The translations under genes and the position numbers were made by a program. From positions 58,151-122,150 of the forward strand of contig NZ_JAGGOT010000037.1 of assembly GCF_018614195.1 (NCBI RefSeq): 64,000 nucleotides of DNA. Reading direction: 5' to 3'. The notes below the pieces were generated by a model that searched no databases, was not told the DNA's origin, and worked only from the letters and a program-made list of their open reading frames with translations. The stretch is from Streptomyces sp. ISL-43. Lineage in GTDB: Bacteria; Actinomycetota; Actinomycetes; Streptomycetales; Streptomycetaceae. Position 1 is the first letter of the stretch, and each line of letters starts with the position of its first letter. Shown here piece after piece: positions 17,645-25,845 of the stretch.

Positions 17645-17977
17645 CCGCCAACCTCACTCTCGATACCAGCCGCTCCGCTGCGCGGAACAGGACGGATCCC
17701 TGGCACCAGGGGGGCGCCGAGTGCACTCCGATGCTCCGGGATCCGCCTTCACCGCGGCACCGGTCCGGTGAAGGCTAGCGCCGCCGAAGGGAGTACGCGG
17801 CACAGTCGATCACACCGGAGGCGGTGCATCCGGGCCCAGGGGAGGGGGACATGGCCTGGAGGCCGGCCTCGCTCGGTCCGAACCCGCGTTCCCGCACGGC
17901 GCTTTGGAAAGTCGGGGGTGCTCCCGCGGGCTCCGGGTAGACGCACTGGTGAGGCACGGCACAACGGCAGGAGCGAG
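17645..17977. promoter_or_regulatory. Divergent promoter region of the stress block
   Basis: A 333-bp gap between the hybrid kinase and the ATPase gene. It holds a candidate SigB-like promoter for the rightward gene: GGGT at 17916-17919, 15-bp spacer, GGGTAG at 17935-17940. The streptomycete SigB-type consensus is GNNT-N14-16-GGGTAY, so the last base does not fit. No gene is visible; the upstream extension of the ATPase frame is arginine-rich and not credible. Confidence 0.3.
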
Positions 17978-18424
17978 GTGAGGACATTGGCGGTCAAGGC
18001 AGTGGGCTGGGCGCGTTCTTTTCCGGTGGCGCAGGGCGTCCGGGCAGCGCGGCAGTGGACCGCGGGACACTTGGCGTCACTGCCGTGGAACCGTTCGGCG
18101 GCCGACACCGTGCACTCCGTGCTGCTCTGCGTCAGCGAACTCGTCACCAACGCGCACCTGCACGCGGTCGGCACCGCACATCTGGTGCTGACCTGGGACG
18201 GCCTCTGCCTGCACGTGAGCGTCGCCGATGCCGATCCGCAGCTGCCCAGCCCCCGGGAGCCCGACGCCGACGAGGGTGCCACGTCCGGACGCGGGCTGGG
18301 GATCGTCGCCGCCCTGGCCGACTCCCTGGACGTTCACGCGTGCCACGGCGGCAAGGCGATCACCGCGTGCTTCCGGCCCGCGGGTGGACCGGACCCGCAC
18401 GCGGCCGACGCCCGAACCGGCTGA
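17978..18424 (+). CDS. RsbW-like anti-sigma/ATP-binding protein
   Basis: A 148-residue GHKL ATPase of the RsbW/SpoIIAB superfamily. Its N-box is CVSELVTNAHLHA, the G1 box VADADPQLP and the G2 box GRGLGIVAAL. Such proteins bind a sigma factor or phosphorylate a STAS antagonist on Ser/Thr. The GTG at 17978 is chosen because AGGAG lies five bases upstream and the N-box then falls at the usual distance from the start. It is convergent with the STAS gene at 18488, a likely partner together with the sigma factor just beyond it. Confidence 0.85.
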   Translation: MRTLAVKAVGWARSFPVAQGVRAARQWTAGHLASLPWNRSAADTVHSVLLCVSELVTNAHLHAVGTAHLVLTWDGLCLHVSVADADPQLPSPREPDADEGATSGRGLGIVAALADSLDVHACHGGKAITACFRPAGGPDPHAADARTG

Positions 18425-18433
18425 CCGGCGCGC

Positions 18434-18473
18434 GGGCGGCCCGTGCACCGGATGGCGGTGCACCCGTCCGCCC
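18434..18473. terminator. Hairpin between convergent ATPase and STAS genes
   Basis: Inner stem gtgcacc/ggtgcac (7-nt loop) with an outer pairing gggcgg/ccgccc. It lies in the 63-bp gap between two convergent genes. Confidence 0.55.
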
Positions 18474-18487
18474 GCCCTGGCGGGAGT

Positions 18488-18832
18488 TCACGCCCCGAGG
18501 GCGTCTTCGACACTCGCGTGCAGGGAGAGGACGGTGTCGGCACCGGTCACCGCGAAGAGCCGTCGCAACTGCTCGCCGGGGGCGGCGATGCGAAGGGTGG
18601 TGAGGTGGTGCAGCCGCAGGAGCAGGTTCAGGAAGGAGGAGTCTCCGAAGGTGATGGAGCCGGCGTCCAGAACCACCACCGGGTACCGGCCGGAGGCGGA
18701 GGTGAGAACCTCCTCGAGAGGGGCCAGCGTGTCCTGGTCGAGCTCCCCGCGGGCCGCCACCACCCATCCGGACCCCGCCGGGTAGCCGTCCCCGACCACT
18801 CCTTGCTGGTACGCGTCCCCTGCTCCGGTCAT
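18488..18832 (-). CDS. STAS-domain anti-sigma factor antagonist
   Basis: A 114-residue STAS protein. The core is ARGELDQDTLAPLEEVL, then VVVLDAGSITFGDSSFLNLL, in which the serine of the DSS element is the expected phosphorylation site for an RsbW-like kinase. In the unphosphorylated state such proteins sequester the anti-sigma kinase. The start at 18832 is chosen because GGGGAGG lies a few bases upstream; the longer frame adds 40 arginine-rich residues not seen in the family. It is divergent from the sigma factor gene and convergent with the RsbW-like gene. Confidence 0.85.
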   Translation of the reverse strand: MTGAGDAYQQGVVGDGYPAGSGWVVAARGELDQDTLAPLEEVLTSASGRYPVVVLDAGSITFGDSSFLNLLLRLHHLTTLRIAAPGEQLRRLFAVTGADTVLSLHASVEDALGA

Positions 18833-19023
18833 GTCCGCCTCCCCGGATCGCCACTTGATGCGTTCCTCCTCCAGGGAGTATGCCTGCTCGTTCCGGCGAC
18901 GAGGACGCCCCGGGGCACGGCGCGGCCCGTCGGGCAAGCCGATGCCCCGCAAGTGTGTAGAACCGCGGAGGCGGGGCAGGAGCGCCCGGGCAGCCGTCAG
19001 TCAATCGGGAGGGAGCGGCCACC

Positions 19024-19950
19024 ATGTCTCGTTCGGCCACCGTCGTAGGCCCCATTCGTGCAACAGACGCGCAAGTATCCGCTTGTGACAGGGACATCGC
19101 TGGAACGCCGACGCAGGACGTGGAGCTGATCCGGGTGGAGGACGCCCGTGAGATGGCGCCCGCCGACGCACGCGAGCTGTCGCGGCTCTTCTTCGGGAGG
19201 CTGTGCACCCTGGAGGAGGGGACGCGCGAGTACCAGTACACGCGCAACACCCTGATCGAAATGAACGTCTCCCTCGTGCAGTTCGCCGCTCGGCGGTTCC
19301 GCGCCCGCGTGCTCGGCGGCGGTCTCGACATGGACGACATCATCCAGGTGGGAATCATCGGCCTCATCAAGGCCATCGACCGCTACGACCCCGAGCGCGA
19401 GGTCGAGTTCTCCACCCTCGCCCTCCCCTACATCACCGGCGAGATCAAGCGCCACTTCCGCGACACCACCTGGGCCGTACACGTCCCCCGACGCCTGCAG
19501 GAACTGCGTACGGAGCTCGCCAAGGCCCAGGAGGCCCTGACCGACGTCCTGGGCAGGGCGCCGACGGTCAAGGAGGTCGCACACCACCTGGAACTGTCCG
19601 AGGACGAGGTCATCGACGGGCTGGTGGCCGCGAACGGCTACACGAGCGGTTCGCTCGACACCGCCGTCGCGGACGGCGACGCGCCGTCCACGGCGAGCCG
19701 GGCGACCCGGCCGCTCGCGGAGCGCCTCGGCGAGGTCGACCCCGCCATGGAGCTCTTCGAGGAGTTCCACACCCTCGCGCCCCTGCTGGAGCGACTGGAG
19801 GAGCGCGACCTGCTCATCCTGCGGATGCGGTTCGGCCAGGAGAAGACCCAGGCCGAGATCGGCACCGAACTGGGCATCTCCCAGATGCAGGTCTCCCGCA
19901 TCCTGTCCCGGACCCTGGCCCGGCTGCGCGCCGGGATGCTCGCGGTGTAG
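19024..19950 (+). CDS. SigB/SigF/SigG-family RNA polymerase sigma factor
   Basis: A 308-residue group 3 (stress/development) sigma factor. Region 2 includes the core-binding and -10 recognition helix (DMDDIIQVGIIGLIKAIDRYD), followed by FSTLALPYITGEIKRHFRD. Region 3 (APTVKEVAHHLELSEDEV) and region 4 with its helix-turn-helix (EKTQAEIGTELGISQMQVSR) are intact. There is an unconserved N-terminal extension of about 45 residues. The start at 19024 has GGGAGGGAG upstream. It is followed after 9 bp by a STAS gene and a MEDS-ATPase gene, so anti-anti-sigma and kinase are co-expressed with it. The family is held inactive by RsbW-type proteins, which are abundant here. Confidence 0.93.
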   Translation: MSRSATVVGPIRATDAQVSACDRDIAGTPTQDVELIRVEDAREMAPADARELSRLFFGRLCTLEEGTREYQYTRNTLIEMNVSLVQFAARRFRARVLGGGLDMDDIIQVGIIGLIKAIDRYDPEREVEFSTLALPYITGEIKRHFRDTTWAVHVPRRLQELRTELAKAQEALTDVLGRAPTVKEVAHHLELSEDEVIDGLVAANGYTSGSLDTAVADGDAPSTASRATRPLAERLGEVDPAMELFEEFHTLAPLLERLEERDLLILRMRFGQEKTQAEIGTELGISQMQVSRILSRTLARLRAGMLAV

Positions 19951-19959
19951 GCCCCGGCG

Positions 19960-20388
19960 ATGGCGTCCCCTCACCGACCCGACCGCTCCGCCTCCCCCGT
20001 CGGCGCCCCAGCGGGCCATGACGACGCGACGGGGGCCGACGCGGTCGTGCGGTGCGCGCGGACGGGAACGGGCGCGACGACGACGCTGACGGCCCTGCCG
20101 CTGCAGGACCGCCCCGGCGCACGTCTGAGCGGCAGCTGCGACGTCGACACCCGGCAGGCCCTGTCCGCCGCGCTCGGCGTCGTGACCGCGATGCCCGGCC
20201 TCGTCGTCCATCTCGATCTTTCCGCCGTGTCCTTCCTGGACACGGCCGCGGTCGCCGCCCTGGTACGGGCGTCGGCCGCCCTCAACGGGCAAGGTCGGTG
20301 CCTGTTGCTCCACGACCCGCCATACTCGCTCCGCAAGGTAGTGGAGATGTTCCCGGACGAATGCGCCGCGCTGGAGGTCGCAGCATGA
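19960..20388 (+). CDS. STAS-domain anti-sigma factor antagonist, in sigma operon
   Basis: A 142-residue protein with a disordered N-terminus of about 45 residues and a STAS domain. The domain core is LVVHLDLSAVSFLDTAAVAALV; the usual serine of the DSS motif is replaced by threonine (LDTAA), which can still accept phosphate. It starts 9 bp after the sigma factor stop and its own stop overlaps the ATG of the next gene (ATGA). It is therefore made together with the sigma factor and the MEDS-ATPase, a compact partner-switch operon. Confidence 0.85.
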   Translation: MASPHRPDRSASPVGAPAGHDDATGADAVVRCARTGTGATTTLTALPLQDRPGARLSGSCDVDTRQALSAALGVVTAMPGLVVHLDLSAVSFLDTAAVAALVRASAALNGQGRCLLLHDPPYSLRKVVEMFPDECAALEVAA

Positions 20389-21341
20389 TCACTGTTCCTG
20401 CGCCCACCGGGCACGGGGCCTTCGTCCATCCCGGCCTCTTCTACCAAGGCCTCGGCGAGTACGTGGCCGGGGTGGGCGATTTCGTACGTGCCGCCCTGTC
20501 GGCCGACGAACCGGTCCTCGTCGCCGTGCCGGGCCCGCACCTGGACGCCCTGCGCGAGGACCTCGGCGGGAGCGCGGCGGAGATCACCTGGACGGACATG
20601 AAGGAGCTGGGCCGCAATCCCGGCCGCATTCTGGCCGCCCTGCAGGATTTCGCCGACCGGCACGCCGGCCGGGCGGCCCGGATCGTCGGCGAGCCGATCT
20701 GGCCCGGCCGCTCCCAGGCCGAGGTCTTGGAGGCCACCCGTCACGAGGCCCTCATCAACACGGCCTTCGCCGGCCGGCCGGCCACCATCCTGTGCCCGTA
20801 CGACGTACGTGGGCTGGCGCCCGAGGTGCTGGCCGACGCCCGGCGCACGCACCCCACGCTGATCGAGAAGGGCCGGGATCTGGCGAGCCCGGCGTACACC
20901 GACGCCTCGAGTGTCTCCGCGGACTGCGATCGGCCCCTGCCGGAACACGACGGCGAGGTGCTCCGGCTCGAGTACTCCCACGGGGGTCTGGCCGAGGTGC
21001 GCGAGTACGCCGAGGGCTGGGCCCGCGGAACCGCCCTGACGCCGGCGCGGCGCGGCGATCTCGTCCTGGCCGTCAGCGAGGCGGCGGCCAACTCCCTCGC
21101 CCACGGAGGCGGCGAAGGAACCCTCCGCCTGTGGAGCACCGCCGGCCCCGGGGCGGGAGTCGTCGCCGAGATCCACGACGGCGGCCGCCTGGCCGACCCC
21201 CTGGCGGGGCGCCGCCGCCCTTCCCTGGCATCGACCAATGGCGGCCGTGGTCTGTGGATGATCCACCAACTCTGCGATCTGGTCGAGGTCCGCGCCACGG
21301 ACCGCGGCTTCACCCTGCGGCTTCACATGGCAACGCCCTGA
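20385..21341 (+). CDS. MEDS sensor domain plus RsbW-like ATPase
   Basis: A 318-residue protein. Residues 1-165 form a MEDS (DcmR-like sensory) domain, recognisable by HPGLFYQGLGEYVAGVGDFVRAAL near the N-terminus and IWPGRSQAEVLEATRHEALIN. The C-terminus (about 190-318) is a GHKL ATPase with N-box AVSEAAANSLAHGG and G2 box NGGRGLWMIHQLCD. MEDS domains are proposed to sense small ligands or redox state, so this is probably a sensor-coupled anti-sigma kinase. Its ATG overlaps the STAS stop. It is the last gene of the sigma operon. Confidence 0.85.
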   Translation: MITVPAPTGHGAFVHPGLFYQGLGEYVAGVGDFVRAALSADEPVLVAVPGPHLDALREDLGGSAAEITWTDMKELGRNPGRILAALQDFADRHAGRAARIVGEPIWPGRSQAEVLEATRHEALINTAFAGRPATILCPYDVRGLAPEVLADARRTHPTLIEKGRDLASPAYTDASSVSADCDRPLPEHDGEVLRLEYSHGGLAEVREYAEGWARGTALTPARRGDLVLAVSEAAANSLAHGGGEGTLRLWSTAGPGAGVVAEIHDGGRLADPLAGRRRPSLASTNGGRGLWMIHQLCDLVEVRATDRGFTLRLHMATP

Positions 21342-21488
21342 GACCGGCGCTCCCCTAAACTGTCACGGGCGGCACGGGCCTCCCCGGGGCGCTGGGCGGC
21401 GTTCGCAGGGGCCGGGGCATCGACCGTGAGCTCGCCGGGCCGTTCCCGGGAGCGGAGACCTGTGTCAACGTCGGGGGGAGAGACCACA

Positions 21489-21953
21489 GTGGAGACCATC
21501 GGGCCTGAGACGGGTGATCCGGTGAGCGCCGGCCTTCCCATCCGAGGACAGCGCCGTCGGCTCGCCCTGACGGACGTCCGCGGCGCTGTGGCCAAAGGCC
21601 GCGACTTCACGCGCCAGGCCCTGCGGGACTGGGGCTGGGACGCGACCGAGACCGCCGAGGACGCCCTGCTCCTCGTGTCCGAGCTGCTGAGCAACGCGTC
21701 GCTGCACGCGGACGGTTGTCACGAACTCGTGCTCACGGCCGGAGAGGTGCTGCGCATCGACGTCTACGACGGTGCGACGACGCTGCCCTGCCGCCACCCG
21801 GCCCCGCAACGCGGCATTCCGGGCGGCCACGGTCTGTACATCGTGGAGCGTGTGGCCGATCGCTGGGGCGCGCACGCGCATGAACGCGGGAAGGCCGTCT
21901 GGGCCGAGATCGAGGCCGCCCGACTGGTATCGGGCAGGCCCCCGGGGCGATGA
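21489..21953 (+). CDS. RsbW-like ATP-binding protein
   Basis: A 154-residue GHKL ATPase. The N-box is LLVSELLSNASLHA, the G1 box IDVYDGATTLP and the G2 box PGGHGLYIVERVADRWG. The GTG at 21489 is used because GGGGGGAG lies eight bases upstream; longer starts add an unconserved leader. The protein is closely similar to the product of 35176-35655 in this window (shared RRRLALxxVxGAVxKGRDFTRQ and DRWG segments), so the two are paralogues. It probably acts on STAS proteins or sigma factors, or as a small regulator of the BldD-era 'ATP-binding' class; no partner is proven. Confidence 0.82.
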   Translation: METIGPETGDPVSAGLPIRGQRRRLALTDVRGAVAKGRDFTRQALRDWGWDATETAEDALLLVSELLSNASLHADGCHELVLTAGEVLRIDVYDGATTLPCRHPAPQRGIPGGHGLYIVERVADRWGAHAHERGKAVWAEIEAARLVSGRPPGR

Positions 21954-22027
21954 GCAGGTGCGGCGCGCGCCCGGGGCGACCGGATTCGACGAACCGCCGC
22001 CACTGGTCCGGGCCCGTCGCCGCCGCG

Positions 22028-22453
22028 TCACCCGCCGGCGCCGCGCGGGCCGAGGTCCTCCCGGACGGCCGCGAGGACGAACGAGTGCCCCGCCGGATCG
22101 GTGAACCGGCGCAGCGTCGTGCGGTTGTCCGGCCGGCTGCCGTCCTCCTGCGCCGCCACCGGGCGCGCCCCCAGGGCCACGGCCTCGCGCTCGGCTTCGT
22201 CGAGTGAGTCCGCCGCCACCAGGATCCGCAGATGGGCCTGCTGGGAGTCCTCCGGCACCGGCCAGCTCGGCGGCGCGTGGGTGGGATCGCGGTGGACCCC
22301 GAGCACGACGCCGGCGGGGCCGGTGACGAGGAACAGCTCGCCGTCGCCGGTGGCCGGACCCGCCGCGGCTCCGAGCAGTTCGGCGTAGAACCGGGCCAGG
22401 GGCTCGGGTTCGGCGCAGTCCAGTACGAGAACGCTTGTCTTGAGTACGGTCAT
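22028..22453 (-). CDS. VOC-family (glyoxalase-like) protein
   Basis: A 141-residue protein with two beta-alpha-beta-beta-beta units of the vicinal oxygen chelate fold. Visible elements include the VLDCAEPEPLARFYAELLG start, the mid-strand HLRILVAADSLDEAEREAVALGARPV, and the end RRFTDPAGHSFVLAAV. VOC proteins act as glyoxalases, dioxygenases or resistance proteins that sequester drugs; the function here is not determinable. The start at 22453 (MTVLKTSVLVLDC) is chosen because the family begins at this strand. It lies next to the interrupted channel gene on the same strand. Confidence 0.83.
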   Translation of the reverse strand: MTVLKTSVLVLDCAEPEPLARFYAELLGAAAGPATGDGELFLVTGPAGVVLGVHRDPTHAPPSWPVPEDSQQAHLRILVAADSLDEAEREAVALGARPVAAQEDGSRPDNRTTLRRFTDPAGHSFVLAAVREDLGPRGAGG

Positions 22454-22535
22454 GTCCCGCGTGTGCCCTGTGTCGTCGCCCGTACACGCACCGTACGGGC
22501 AGGCCCCGTACAGGTCGTCCTGTCGGGGAGTCCCG

Positions 22536-22918
22536 TCACCGGTGGCGTTCGTCCGCGGCGCCGTCCACTCCGGGTGCCGGGCCCAAGAGGACGCGCGGCA
22601 GGGCATCCGGGTGCTTCGCCGCGAGCCAGCCGATCAGCTGCTCCCGTACCGCGCAGCGCACCGTCCACAGGTCGTCGGCGTCCTTGGCCGTGACGATGGC
22701 CCGCACCACGATGGTGGAGGGCGTCGTCTCCGTGACGGCGAGGTCCCAGCCGCGGCCGTCCCACTCCCGGCAGGTGTGCAGGATCTCGTGGACCTTGTCC
22801 CGTATGAGGTCGACGGGCGCGCCGTGGTCGCAGTGGAGGAAGACGGTGCCGGTCATCTGGACGCCGCCGCGGGACCAGTTCTCGAAGGGGCGGGTGGTGA
22901 AGTACGAGACGGGCGTGA
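22536..22918 (-). pseudogene. 3' fragment of MscS-type mechanosensitive channel gene
   Basis: The C-terminal cytoplasmic domain of a small mechanosensitive channel. It runs from the conserved PVSYFTTRPFENWS element through an alpha/beta vestibule domain ending at 22536. It continues the protein whose membrane part is at 24490-25181, with an IS4-family element between them. Joining the two pieces after removing the element gives RITITPVSYFTTRPFENWS, which is the expected family sequence, in frame. The fragment has no start codon of its own and is probably untranslated. Confidence 0.85.
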
Positions 22919-22938
22919 CTCCTCCCCCTCCTAAAGAA

Positions 22939-22975
22939 CAAGGCCGTGAAGTTAAGGGCTGATCGGCTCTGTCAA
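22939..22975 (+). repeat. Left inverted repeat of the IS element
   Basis: Begins caaggccgtgaagttaaggg. It matches the reverse complement of 24422-24458 at 36 of 37 positions. Confidence 0.9.
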
Positions 22976-23107
22976 GTGGTCTTGGTGAGGGTTCTGGTGA
23001 AGCCGGGACGCGGGAAGCGGAGCCCCGGTAGAACTGGCAGTCGACCAAGACAGCCGTTCACGTCACCGGAGGCTCCGCTGTCGGACCAGTGTGTCATCAG
23101 CCGCGAA

Positions 23108-24445
23108 ATGTCGGTAGCCGCAGGGGTGTTCGCGCCAGGGCACCTGGGTGAGCTGACCCAGATCGTGCCGTTCGAGATGGTCGACGCGGTGCTCACCGAG
23201 TGTGGGTCCGTCCAGGAACGGATACGCAAGCTCCCTGCTCGGGTAGTGGTCTATGTCCTCCTCGCGGCGGGATTGTTTGAGGAGTGCGGGTATCGGACGG
23301 TATGGCTCAAGCTGACAGGCGCCTTGTCCTGGCTGCCGGTGCCGCGGGTGACCGCCACGGCACTGTGGCAGGCCCGCTGCCGGCTCGGGGTGCGTCCGAT
23401 GCGGGCCCTGTTCGACCTGTTGCGCGGGCCGGCCTCGGCGGTCCGCACGGCCGGGGCCCGGTGGGCGGGGCTGCTGGTCGTCGCGGTCGACGGGACACAT
23501 CTGGATGTCGCCGATGACCGGGAGGTCCGTGCGAAGCTGGGCAAGGCGTCCAACCAGTACACCGATGCCTCGGGATATCCGCAGGTCCTGCTGGTCGCGT
23601 TGGTGGCCTGCGGAACACGGGCGGTGATCGACGCGGTGTTCGGTCCCGGGAAACCAGGCGAGTCGATCCTGGGCCGCCGCCTGGCGCGGTCCATGCACCC
23701 CGGAATGCTCGTCCTGCTCGACCGGGGCTTCGCCACCACGGGCTTCCTGAACACGACCGCTTCCAGCGGCGCCCACTTCCTGGCCCGCCTCTCCTCCCAC
23801 TGGAAGCCTCCGATCCTGGCCCGCTACCCCGACGGCTCCGTCCTCTCCCGAATCTCCGGCATCGACGTCCGCATCGTGGCCTGCGAGATCACCATCGCCA
23901 CCAACCAGGGACAGCGCACCGGGGCCTACCGGCTGGCCACCACCCTGCTCGATCCCCACCGCCACCCGGCGTTCGAGCTGGTCAGGCTCTACCACGAACG
24001 GTGGGAAGTGGAATCGGCCTACTTCGAAATCAAGAAGACGATGCTCGGACGCCGCGTCCTGCGCTCCCGCACCTGGCCCGGCATCGCCCAGGAGATCTAC
24101 GCCCTCCTCAGCACCTACCAGCTGATCAGGACCGCGATCTCGGACGCAGCCCACACCGCCGGCACCGACCCGGACCGGTGCAGCTTCACCACCGCCCTGA
24201 ACACCGCCCGCGACCAGGTCACCCAGGCCGCAAACGTGATCGCCGACACCACGATCGACCTCATCGGCGCCATCGGCCGCGCCGTCCTGGACCAACCCAT
24301 GCCAGCCCGACGCCTCCGCCTCAGCCCCCGCGCCGTCAAACGCCCCATGTCCCGCTACCCGCACAAAAGTCTCCGCGTCGACCGCCACACCTACAAAGCC
24401 ACCATCAACATCAACATCCTGTTGACAGAACCGATCAGCCCTTAA
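23108..24445 (+). CDS. IS4-family transposase
   Basis: A DDE transposase of about 445 residues. An N-terminal IS4 transposase domain (RLPARVVVYVLLAAGLFEE and CGYRTVW) is followed by the catalytic core: first Asp in LVVAVDGTHLDV, second Asp in LVLLDRGFATT, and Glu within the IS4 signature YHERWEVESAYFEIK, which fits Y-(2)-R-(3)-E-(6)-K. All key residues are present and the frame is open, so it may be active. The frame extends upstream to 22946 inside the left repeat; ATG 23108 is a reasonable start but not certain. The stop lies inside the right inverted repeat. Confidence 0.88.
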   Translation: MSVAAGVFAPGHLGELTQIVPFEMVDAVLTECGSVQERIRKLPARVVVYVLLAAGLFEECGYRTVWLKLTGALSWLPVPRVTATALWQARCRLGVRPMRALFDLLRGPASAVRTAGARWAGLLVVAVDGTHLDVADDREVRAKLGKASNQYTDASGYPQVLLVALVACGTRAVIDAVFGPGKPGESILGRRLARSMHPGMLVLLDRGFATTGFLNTTASSGAHFLARLSSHWKPPILARYPDGSVLSRISGIDVRIVACEITIATNQGQRTGAYRLATTLLDPHRHPAFELVRLYHERWEVESAYFEIKKTMLGRRVLRSRTWPGIAQEIYALLSTYQLIRTAISDAAHTAGTDPDRCSFTTALNTARDQVTQAANVIADTTIDLIGAIGRAVLDQPMPARRLRLSPRAVKRPMSRYPHKSLRVDRHTYKATININILLTEPISP

Positions 24446-24458
24446 CTTCACGGCCTTG
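24422..24458 (-). repeat. Right inverted repeat of the IS element
   Basis: Reverse complement of the left repeat at 22939-22975, with one mismatch. Confidence 0.9.
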
Positions 24459-24489
24459 AGCTAAAGCAGGGGATACCCACGCAAGATCA

Positions 24490-25181
24490 GTGATGGTGAT
24501 CCGGCGTTCGTCCCAGGTGCGTACGGCGAGGAAGGTGAGGGTGATGTCCTCGACCACCCCCCACTCGCCCGCGACCACGACCGTGTCGCCGATGCGCACC
24601 ATGTCGCCGAAGGCGATCTGGAAGCCGGCGAAGAGGTTTCCGAGGGTGGACTGGGCCGCTACGCCGGCCACGATCCCGATGATCCCGGCGGAGGCGAGCA
24701 GGGAGGTGCCGAGCGCGCGGAAGCTCGGGAAGGTGAGCAGCATCGCGGCGGCCGCGACGACGGCCACGACGACCGTCACGACCCGCGTGATCAGCGTCAC
24801 CTGGGTGCGGACCCGGCGCACCCGGGCCGGGTCGCGGGTACCGGTGGCGTAGCGGGCGTACCCCGATTCCACGACGGCGGAGGCCACCGCCACGATCAGC
24901 CAGGCGCCCGCACCGATCAGGACGAGTGAGAGGATCCGGCCGGCGGCGGCCGCGTCGTCGTGCAGCGGCGGCCACGCGATCTGCCGGTAGGCGCCCCTGA
25001 GCAGCACGGCGAGCAGGACGATCTGCAAGGCCGGCCGGCAACGCCGCAGCTGGTTCCACAGGAGCGTTTCGGGGTGTCGCGCGTCGGCTCGGCGCAGCAG
25101 CAGGTCGACGGCCCATCCGGTCGCGACGGTCAGCAGGATCGAGCCCCCCAGGACGGTCGGCAAGAGAAGAGCGCTGTTCAT
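24490..25181 (-). pseudogene. 5' fragment of MscS-type mechanosensitive channel gene
   Basis: Encodes the N-terminal, membrane-embedded part of a small-conductance mechanosensitive channel. Three or four membrane helices are visible, then the MscS core with the pore helix and GLFAGFQIAFGDMVRIGD-like sequence (here STLGNLFAGFQIAFGDMVRI), then VVVAGEWGVVEDITLTFLAVRTWDERRITI. The gene is cut at this point by the IS element. The start at 25181 follows a GGGGAGA site. If transcribed, it would yield a channel lacking the C-terminal vestibule, fused to a few IS-encoded residues (frame ends at 24435). Confidence 0.85.
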
Positions 25182-25292
25182 ATCTCCCCAGCGGATGTAG
25201 GCGGCATGGACTTCCACGCGCCTGCCCCACGGGAGGGGGCTGACACAGGGGCGCGGGCAACGCGGTCGGCCGGCCCGCGGCTCCGGGCCCGT

Positions 25293-25317
25293 GCATGGGG
25301 TTCTCGAGTGGGGGTAG
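25293..25317 (+). promoter_or_regulatory. Candidate SigB-like promoter
   Basis: GCAT at 25293-25296, a 15-bp spacer, and GGGTAG at 25312-25317, about 75 bp before the SRPBCC gene. It fits GNNT-N14-16-GGGTA but not the final pyrimidine. The motif is short and chance matches are common. Confidence 0.25.
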
Positions 25318-25390
25318 CCGCGCCTCGAGACGTCCTGAAGGCGGCCCGCGTCTCAGGGTGCCGGGCTGCCGACGACACGGAAGGATGCAC

Positions 25391-25840
25391 ATGTCGCACG
25401 TCGAGGAGTACGTCGAGGTCAACGTCCCCGTACGCACGGCCTACAACCAGTGGACGCAGTTCGAGGAGTTCCCCGCCTTCATGGAGGGGGTCGAACGCAT
25501 TGACCAGCGCACGGACACGCTCACCCACTGGGTGACGAACGTGAACGGTGTGCAGCGCGAGTTCGACGCACAGATCACCGAGCAGCTCCCGGACCGGCGC
25601 GTCGCGTGGATGACGGTCGACGGGGAAGCCCACCAGGCCGGGGTCGTCACCTTCCAGCCGATCGACGCGACCACCACCAAGGTCGTCCTGCACATGAACT
25701 GGGTGCCCGACGGTCTGGCCGAGACGGCCGCCGACAAGCTCGGCTTCGTCAAGCGCCAGGTCGCGGGTGATCTGAAGCGGTTCAAGCTGTTCATCGAATC
25801 GCGCGGGGTCGAGACCGGCGCCTGGCGGGGCGAGGTCTGA
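25391..25840 (+). CDS. SRPBCC (polyketide cyclase/START-like) family protein
   Basis: A 149-residue protein with the helix-grip fold: the opening strand SHVEEYVEVNVPVRTAYNQWTQFEEFPAFM is typical of the SRPBCC/COQ10-like 'cyclase/dehydrase' group. A long C-terminal helix (KLGFVKRQVAGDLKRFKLFIESRG) closes the pocket. Members bind hydrophobic ligands or act as ligand-binding stress proteins; many streptomycetes carry several. The start 25391 follows GGAAGGA. It sits 5 bp before the DUF1206 gene and is probably in one operon with it. Confidence 0.83.
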   Translation: MSHVEEYVEVNVPVRTAYNQWTQFEEFPAFMEGVERIDQRTDTLTHWVTNVNGVQREFDAQITEQLPDRRVAWMTVDGEAHQAGVVTFQPIDATTTKVVLHMNWVPDGLAETAADKLGFVKRQVAGDLKRFKLFIESRGVETGAWRGEV

Positions 25841-25845
25841 CCGCG

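Larger units (their letters stand above)
22919..24489. mobile_element. IS4-family insertion sequence in an mscS gene
   Basis: About 1.57 kb element carrying one transposase gene. The direct repeat GTGA flanks it (22915-22918 and 24490-24493), and its removal restores an open MscS reading frame with the conserved sequence. Thirty-seven-base inner inverted repeats with one mismatch lie 20 bp inside the left end and 31 bp inside the right end. The outer ends match only partly. A second possible boundary pair, CTAAAG at 22931-22936 and 24461-24466, would leave an unexplained insert of about 16 residues in the channel, so the outer pair is preferred. Confidence 0.8.

Noticed and set aside
22931..24466. 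CTAAAG direct repeats as the IS target duplication
   Set aside because: Removing the element at these points leaves about 16 foreign residues in a highly conserved MscS segment, whereas the GTGA pair restores the family sequence.
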